Below are positions 6,456-9,429 of a stretch of 9,429 nucleotides of DNA, one piece after another. Positions within the stretch are counted from its first letter, which is position 1. Every line of letters starts with the position of its first letter. Both the position numbers and the translations under genes were made by a program. Where the stretch lies: contig JAXDLH010000025.1 in the NCBI GenBank assembly GCA_034666705.1, positions 1 to 9,429 on the forward strand, in the 5' to 3' direction. The stretch comes from JAXDLH01 sp034666705 (GTDB lineage Bacteria; Chloroflexota; UBA6077; SHYK01). The notes beneath the pieces were generated by a model that was given only the letters and a program-made list of their open reading frames with translations, did not search any database and was not told where the DNA came from.

Positions 6456-6468
6456 CTTGGGGGGAGCC

Positions 6469-6945
6469 ATGGCGCTTCAGGTGCGGCGCGTAGTCACGGG
6501 CCACGATGCGCAGGGGCGCGCAACCATCCAGATCGACGAGGTCTCGAAGAACCTCGTGTCGAACCGGCCAGGTGCGACGGGGTGCGTCATCTGGACGACG
6601 GCAACGGTACCGCCGAACAATGACGGCAACGACGACGAGGGCCTGCGCGAGGTCGGAACCACACTCAAGGGCGGTACGGTCTTTCGGGTTCTCGAGCTCG
6701 CGCCCGGCGTCGCGCCCCGGAATCATCGCACCGACTCGATCGACTACGCCGTAGTCATATCCGGCGAGGTCGACATGGAGCTGGATGATGCGGTCGTGCA
6801 CCTGCGGGCCGGCGACGTGCTCGTGCAGCGCGGCACGATCCACAACTGGGTCAATCGGGGCACCGAGCCGTGTGTGATCGCGTTCATCTTGATCGACGCC
6901 AAGCCAGTCGAGGTCGGCGGCAAGGGGTTGCCCGCCGTAGGCTAG
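6469..6945 (+). CDS. Small cupin-domain protein
   Basis: The product is 158 residues from the ATG at 6469, preceded by a G-rich run (GGGGGGAG, 6459-6466). The longer frame back to 6202 has no Shine-Dalgarno and translates as low-complexity sequence. It is a single-domain beta-barrel. Cupin motif 1 is at about 80-100 (G80, NHRTDSIDYAVVISGEV), and motif 2 is at 115-129 (GDVLVQRGTIHNWVN). His86 and His125 are likely metal ligands, with Asp89 or Asp92 where the usual His-X-His...Glu set would be. This HRTDSIDY variant characterises a widespread small-cupin subgroup of uncharacterised function, so metal use and reaction are open. The N-terminal half (RRVVTGHDAQGRATI) is typical of that subgroup. 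It is cytoplasmic, as no signal peptide is seen. It has no operon partner: the next gene is convergent, with a 48-bp gap. Confidence 0.88.
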   Translation: MALQVRRVVTGHDAQGRATIQIDEVSKNLVSNRPGATGCVIWTTATVPPNNDGNDDEGLREVGTTLKGGTVFRVLELAPGVAPRNHRTDSIDYAVVISGEVDMELDDAVVHLRAGDVLVQRGTIHNWVNRGTEPCVIAFILIDAKPVEVGGKGLPAVG

Positions 6946-6993
6946 CTGGCGCCCCCAGCGGCTGCCGGTCTTCGAGGTCCCGCCGCTTGACGG

Positions 6994-7287
6994 TCAGCTA
7001 CTCGCGCGCGGCGACGACGGTGGCGGTGGACCTTGACGGTCACGACGGATGCGGCGCCGGCTCCAGACGAGAACGTTGCCTGCCAGGGCGAGTGTGCACC
7101 CGCCGGCCACGACCAGCGCGCTGAGCGGGTCCATCCCCCGCGGGGCGACGGCCGCCATGGCGAACACCAGCAGGAACATGACGACGAGCATGCCCGCGAT
7201 GCGACCCCGCGATGGGTGACTGCGGAACGGCGGCTCCTCGGACGGTGACTGACTGTCGGTCAACGGGTCCCTCATCGGGGTAGTCAT
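6994..7287 (-). CDS. Small protein with two predicted membrane segments
   Basis: The product is 97 residues from the ATG at 7287. The frame is open to an ATG at 7335, but the added residues are Arg-rich and no start has a good Shine-Dalgarno; the ATG at 7275 is also possible. Residues 1-29 are polar with many Pro, Ser and Glu. Membrane segments are at about 30-48 (IAGMLVVMFLLVFAMAAVA) and 54-75, joined by a short PRGMDP turn. They are followed by a strongly basic stretch (SRRRIRRDR) and a Pro/Ser tail, which by the positive-inside rule puts both ends in the cytoplasm. I do not recognise a family. The clear hairpin topology supports a real gene, while the missing Shine-Dalgarno and short length keep confidence moderate. 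TTGACGGTCA at 7033-7042 in its C-terminal coding part recurs at 6987-6996 over its stop. Confidence 0.55.
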   Translation of the reverse strand: MTTPMRDPLTDSQSPSEEPPFRSHPSRGRIAGMLVVMFLLVFAMAAVAPRGMDPLSALVVAGGCTLALAGNVLVWSRRRIRRDRQGPPPPSSPRASS

Positions 7288-7339
7288 TCGAACACTGCGG
7301 GTCCCGAACCACACTCGGCACCGTACCGGGGGCATACCC

Positions 7340-7422
7340 TAAACCACAGCCACGATGAAACCTGCCTTGATGCAGGCATGATTTACGAGTGAAGGCTTGC
7401 AGTTTACCGTGGCTTGAGTTTA
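7340..7422. repeat. 83-bp imperfect inverted-repeat element
   Basis: The left arm TAAACCACAGCCACG (7340-7354) and right arm CGTGGCTTGAGTTTA (7408-7422) are inverted copies matching at 12 of 15 positions, with mismatches confined to the middle three. The 53-bp interior holds a further hairpin that can pair in two registers (CCTGC 7361-7365/GCAGG 7372-7376, or TGCCT 7363-7367/AGGCA 7374-7378). The segment looks richer in A/T than its surroundings. It lies between the BNR gene's end and the small membrane protein gene. It could be a miniature transposon-like remnant, a structured RNA, or a transcription end; no target-site duplication was recognised. Confidence 0.4.
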
Positions 7423-7492
7423 GAGGGTGCTTGCCACTCGCTTGCGCCGGGACGTACTACGGGACCACGTTGATGCGTGCGCCCTCCGGCCT

Positions 7493-7511
7493 CGGCGCGA
7501 TGGCTGCGCCG
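7493..7511 (-). terminator. Possible hairpin after the BNR-repeat gene
   Basis: CGGCGC and GCGCCG form a 6-bp stem with a 7-nt loop, starting 16 bp after the stop of the BNR-repeat gene. No T-run follows on the minus strand, so termination here is weakly supported. Confidence 0.25.
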
Positions 7512-7527
7512 GGTCGCTGGGCACGCG

Positions 7528-8547
7528 CTAGAGTTGCGCGGTGGCTAAGGCCACAACCTGCGGGATGGCGGCGATCCGCCGCCACGTCTCACCGCCGTCT
7601 GGACTGTGATATACCCCGCGATCGGCCGTCTCTCGTGGCACGTCGCAGCTAAAGAACACGTGCTGCGGCTGCGCTGGATCGACCACGAGCGCACCAACCC
7701 GCCCGCCCAGGTACTCGGGGAGACCGCCGCCGAGCTTTCTCCAACTCGTACCGGCGTCGTCAGAACGCCACATCTCGCCACGCGCCCCATGCGGGTCGCT
7801 GTACCAAGAACGGTAATTCGCCGCGGCGGTGCCGAGATACATACGGTCCGGATCCTGCGGGTCGAGCGCAAACTGCACGACGAACTGGCCACAGCTTTCC
7901 GAAATGGGCTCCCAGCTCTCGCCCCAATCGCGGCTCCGGTACATGCCGCCGCCCCCGGTTCCGGCGTAGACGACCCCGGGCCGACGCGGATCCGCTTCCA
8001 CCATGTGCACGTCCAGGTCGAGGTTGCGACGGTCGTACCAGCTCTGGCCGCTGTCCGGGCTGATGGCGATGCCCCCCACCTGCATCGCCCCGTAAATACG
8101 CTCGGGACGGTGCGGATCGCGGGCGAGATGACGCACGTGCACGCCCACCTCAGCCACCGGATAGCGCCACTCCGCGGACCCCGAGCAGGTCGCGAGGTCG
8201 CCGAGCGGGCGCCACTCCTCGCCGTCCTCCCAGGCGAAAACCCCGGCCGGCGCTGGCCGCGCTTCGGTGCCCGCCAGGATTTGGTCACCGGCCAGGCAGA
8301 GCGATCGCACCTTCTGCATGGCCGGCGGCGTGTCGATGGGCACCCAGGAACGCAGCCCGTCGCCACTGCTGAGAATCCCATGGCCCCGGGTGCCGGCATA
8401 GGCGGCGCCGTCTGCCCCACAGTGCACGTCCGCCACGTCGAGATCCGGAATGGCCACCTCCGGCTCGAGCCAGCTTCGCCCATCGTCCCGGCTGCGGAGT
8501 ACGTACAACGCCAGCTCGCTGCCCGCGAGCACCGCGATCTCGCCCAT
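7528..8547 (-). CDS. BNR/Asp-box repeat protein (beta-propeller, sialidase/sortilin-like fold)
   Basis: The product is 339 residues from the ATG at 8547, with AAGGAG six bases upstream. It carries six Asp-box motifs (S-x-D-x-G-x-[S/T]-W type) at about 19-26, 60-68 (a one-residue-longer variant), 163-170, 205-212, 262-269 and 315-322. A degenerate seventh (WEDGEEW) lies at 106-112. Repeats such as DPRRPGVVYAGT and DPQDPDRMYLGT precede the boxes, which is the usual blade pattern of VPS10/photosystem-assembly-like WD40/YVTN propellers. No sialidase Arg triad or other catalytic set is evident, so an enzymatic glycosidase role is unsupported despite this being a common automatic label. There is no signal peptide or membrane segment, so it appears cytoplasmic, unusual for an Asp-box protein. 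It begins 18 bp after the ABC substrate-binding protein gene and is probably in the same operon. Confidence 0.88.
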   Translation of the reverse strand: MGEIAVLAGSELALYVLRSRDDGRSWLEPEVAIPDLDVADVHCGADGAAYAGTRGHGILSSGDGLRSWVPIDTPPAMQKVRSLCLAGDQILAGTEARPAPAGVFAWEDGEEWRPLGDLATCSGSAEWRYPVAEVGVHVRHLARDPHRPERIYGAMQVGGIAISPDSGQSWYDRRNLDLDVHMVEADPRRPGVVYAGTGGGGMYRSRDWGESWEPISESCGQFVVQFALDPQDPDRMYLGTAAANYRSWYSDPHGARGEMWRSDDAGTSWRKLGGGLPEYLGGRVGALVVDPAQPQHVFFSCDVPRETADRGVYHSPDGGETWRRIAAIPQVVALATAQL

Positions 8548-8565
8548 GACCTGCTCCTTTACGAG

Positions 8566-9429
8566 TTAGTGGAACTCCCACTGCTGGATGTTCCAGCTCA
8601 CATTACTCTCCGCTGCAACGAGCTTGGGTCCAGTCAAGTCGGAGGTAAACACCCACGGCTGGGTTGGGAAGAACAGCGAGATCGCCGGCAGATCGATACT
8701 GGACAGCTTCGCGATCTCCACTGCGACGTTGGTCCGCTCGGCCGTCGTGAGAGCCGTGGTAAACGCATTGATCAAGCGGTCCATATCCGCGCTCGAATAT
8801 CCGTCGTACGAGCCCCCGCGCCATTCGTTCTCGGGCCGGGGGACGTTCGTGGACGACATCCCGTTGATGCCGCCTTCTCCCACGTTGCCACTGTAGATAT
8901 ACAGTCCCGGGAAGGAGGATCGTGCCTGCGTGTCCTGGGCCTGGATCGCCGGTAGGACCGCTTCGCGCATTTCGAACCCAGCCTGCCGCCAACCGCTTGC
9001 CAGCGCGGACATCTCCGCCTCGTTGTCAGTCGCGCCGTTCGTCTTCACCTCCGCGGAGAATCGCCCCCCGCTCGGGCTCGCGTAGAAGCCGTCGCTGCCG
9101 CGAGTGAAGCCTGCGTCGCTCATGAGCTGCGCGGTCTGGCGGAGGTCCAACGGGTACTTGGTCACCGCCGCGTCGGCAGCACGTCCCAGGTCAGTCGTCG
9201 GCGGAAAGATGCTGTCTGCCATGACGAACTGACCACCGTACACCACCTGATCGATGCCCGGTTTATCTATTGCATAGGCGAGCGCTTTCCGGACACGAGG
9301 ATCACTCAGCGAGGCAGGGCTCACGAAATCGGGCCGGGCCTGGAAGTGAGCTGCCCGCCATTGATTGGCGTACAGCACGGCCGATCCACCCCCGGGCGGC
9401 CACTGCTGCATGAGAAGGGCGACCTGTGG
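8566..9429 (-). CDS. ABC transporter substrate-binding protein, family 5 (peptide/nickel type), C-terminal part
   Basis: The frame is open to the right edge; 287 C-terminal residues are visible, roughly half of the usual 500-600, so the signal peptide or lipobox lies outside. The key landmark is SDPRVRKALAYAIDK, the SBP_bac_5 hallmark of the DppA/OppA/NikA class, followed by the expected IDQVVYGGQF segment and the TAQLMSDAGF helix. The C-terminal part has YDGYSSADMDRLINAFTTA, then TAERTNVAVEIAKLSS and DLPAISLFF, all in family order. Such proteins capture peptides, nickel chelates or other small solutes outside the membrane and deliver them to an ABC permease. The ligand cannot be inferred. 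No permease or ATPase genes appear downstream; they may lie upstream beyond the edge. The next gene in the same direction, 18 bp away, is the BNR-repeat protein. Confidence 0.93.
   Translation of the reverse strand, partial: PQVALLMQQWPPGGGSAVLYANQWRAAHFQARPDFVSPASLSDPRVRKALAYAIDKPGIDQVVYGGQFVMADSIFPPTTDLGRAADAAVTKYPLDLRQTAQLMSDAGFTRGSDGFYASPSGGRFSAEVKTNGATDNEAEMSALASGWRQAGFEMREAVLPAIQAQDTQARSSFPGLYIYSGNVGEGGINGMSSTNVPRPENEWRGGSYDGYSSADMDRLINAFTTALTTAERTNVAVEIAKLSSIDLPAISLFFPTQPWVFTSDLTGPKLVAAESNVSWNIQQWEFH

Larger units (their letters stand above)
5934..6468. other. Long intergenic region between oxidoreductase and cupin genes
   Basis: About 535 bases separate the divergent oxidoreductase and cupin starts. 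I find no convincing gene here; the short open frames have no Shine-Dalgarno and look like random high-GC translation. A perfect 13-bp palindrome (CCAGGG T CCCTGG) lies at 6261-6273. GCCTATTG occurs twice (6064-6071 and 6141-6148). A weak minus-strand promoter-like pair for the oxidoreductase is possible (TTGCGG at 5993-5988, CATAAG at 5972-5967, 15-nt spacer, poor fit). The last 90 bases hold hairpins and a tandem duplication, listed separately. Confidence 0.5.

Noticed and set aside
6202..6468. Upstream extension of the cupin to 6202
   Set aside because: No Shine-Dalgarno and no cupin similarity in the added 89 residues; the leader hairpins and tandem duplication lie inside it.
6957..6987. 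AGCGG/CCGCT pairing between the convergent cupin and small membrane protein genes
   Set aside because: Only 5 bp, with a long loop and no T-run; not distinguishable from chance in GC-rich DNA.
7606..8955. Long plus-strand open frame (449 codons) opposite the BNR and binding-protein genes
   Set aside because: It lies antisense to two proteins with clear family motifs; its translation is rich in His, Arg and Pro with no domain, as expected for the opposite strand of high-GC codons.

Overview
The window comes from a bacterium with high-GC DNA and strong purine-rich Shine-Dalgarno sites. Several genes start at GTG or TTG. The gene mix is an MmgE/PrpD-family protein, a CHASE2 adenylate cyclase, a luciferase-like (F420/FMN type) oxidoreductase, a family-5 ABC substrate-binding protein, a BNR/Asp-box protein and secreted Cys-containing beta-domain proteins. 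It fits a soil or thermophilic Chloroflexota-type organism, or less likely an actinobacterium. This is an inference from gene content; no rRNA or other marker gene is present. I see no rRNA, tRNA, CRISPR, insertion sequence or phage gene.

Layout. (1) 1-1470, minus strand: two exported proteins. The first starts at TTG (403) and runs off the left edge; the second is a 297-residue secreted protein of unknown function. A cluster of TGTGA(CA) repeats lies between them. (2) 1471-1615: a divergent intergenic region with two -10-like boxes and nested inverted repeats. (3) 1616-4947, plus strand: an MmgE/PrpD-family protein and a CHASE2 membrane-bound class III adenylate cyclase, closely or overlappingly linked and probably one operon. 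(4) 5004-5933, minus strand: a luciferase-like oxidoreductase, convergent with the cyclase. (5) 5934-6468: about 535 bases without a convincing gene, holding hairpins, a 13-bp palindrome and a short tandem duplication just ahead of the next gene. (6) 6469-6945, plus strand: a small cupin. (7) 6994-7287, minus strand: a 97-residue protein with two membrane segments. (8) 7340-7422: an 83-bp imperfect inverted-repeat element. (9) 7528-9429, minus strand: the C-terminal half of a family-5 ABC substrate-binding protein, followed 18 bp later by a six-Asp-box BNR-repeat protein, probably one operon.

How the genes may work together. The clearest functional unit is the MmgE/PrpD-cyclase pair, where a probable organic-acid lyase/isomerase is made together with an extracytoplasmic sensor that produces cAMP. 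The oxidoreductase, cupin and peptide/nickel-type binding protein are typical of accessory catabolic regions, but nothing here ties them to one pathway. I did not find a convincing previously undescribed defence or mobile system. The observations most worth following are the uncharacterised exported proteins, the MmgE/PrpD-cyclase coupling, the binding protein-BNR operon, and three intergenic repeat structures.
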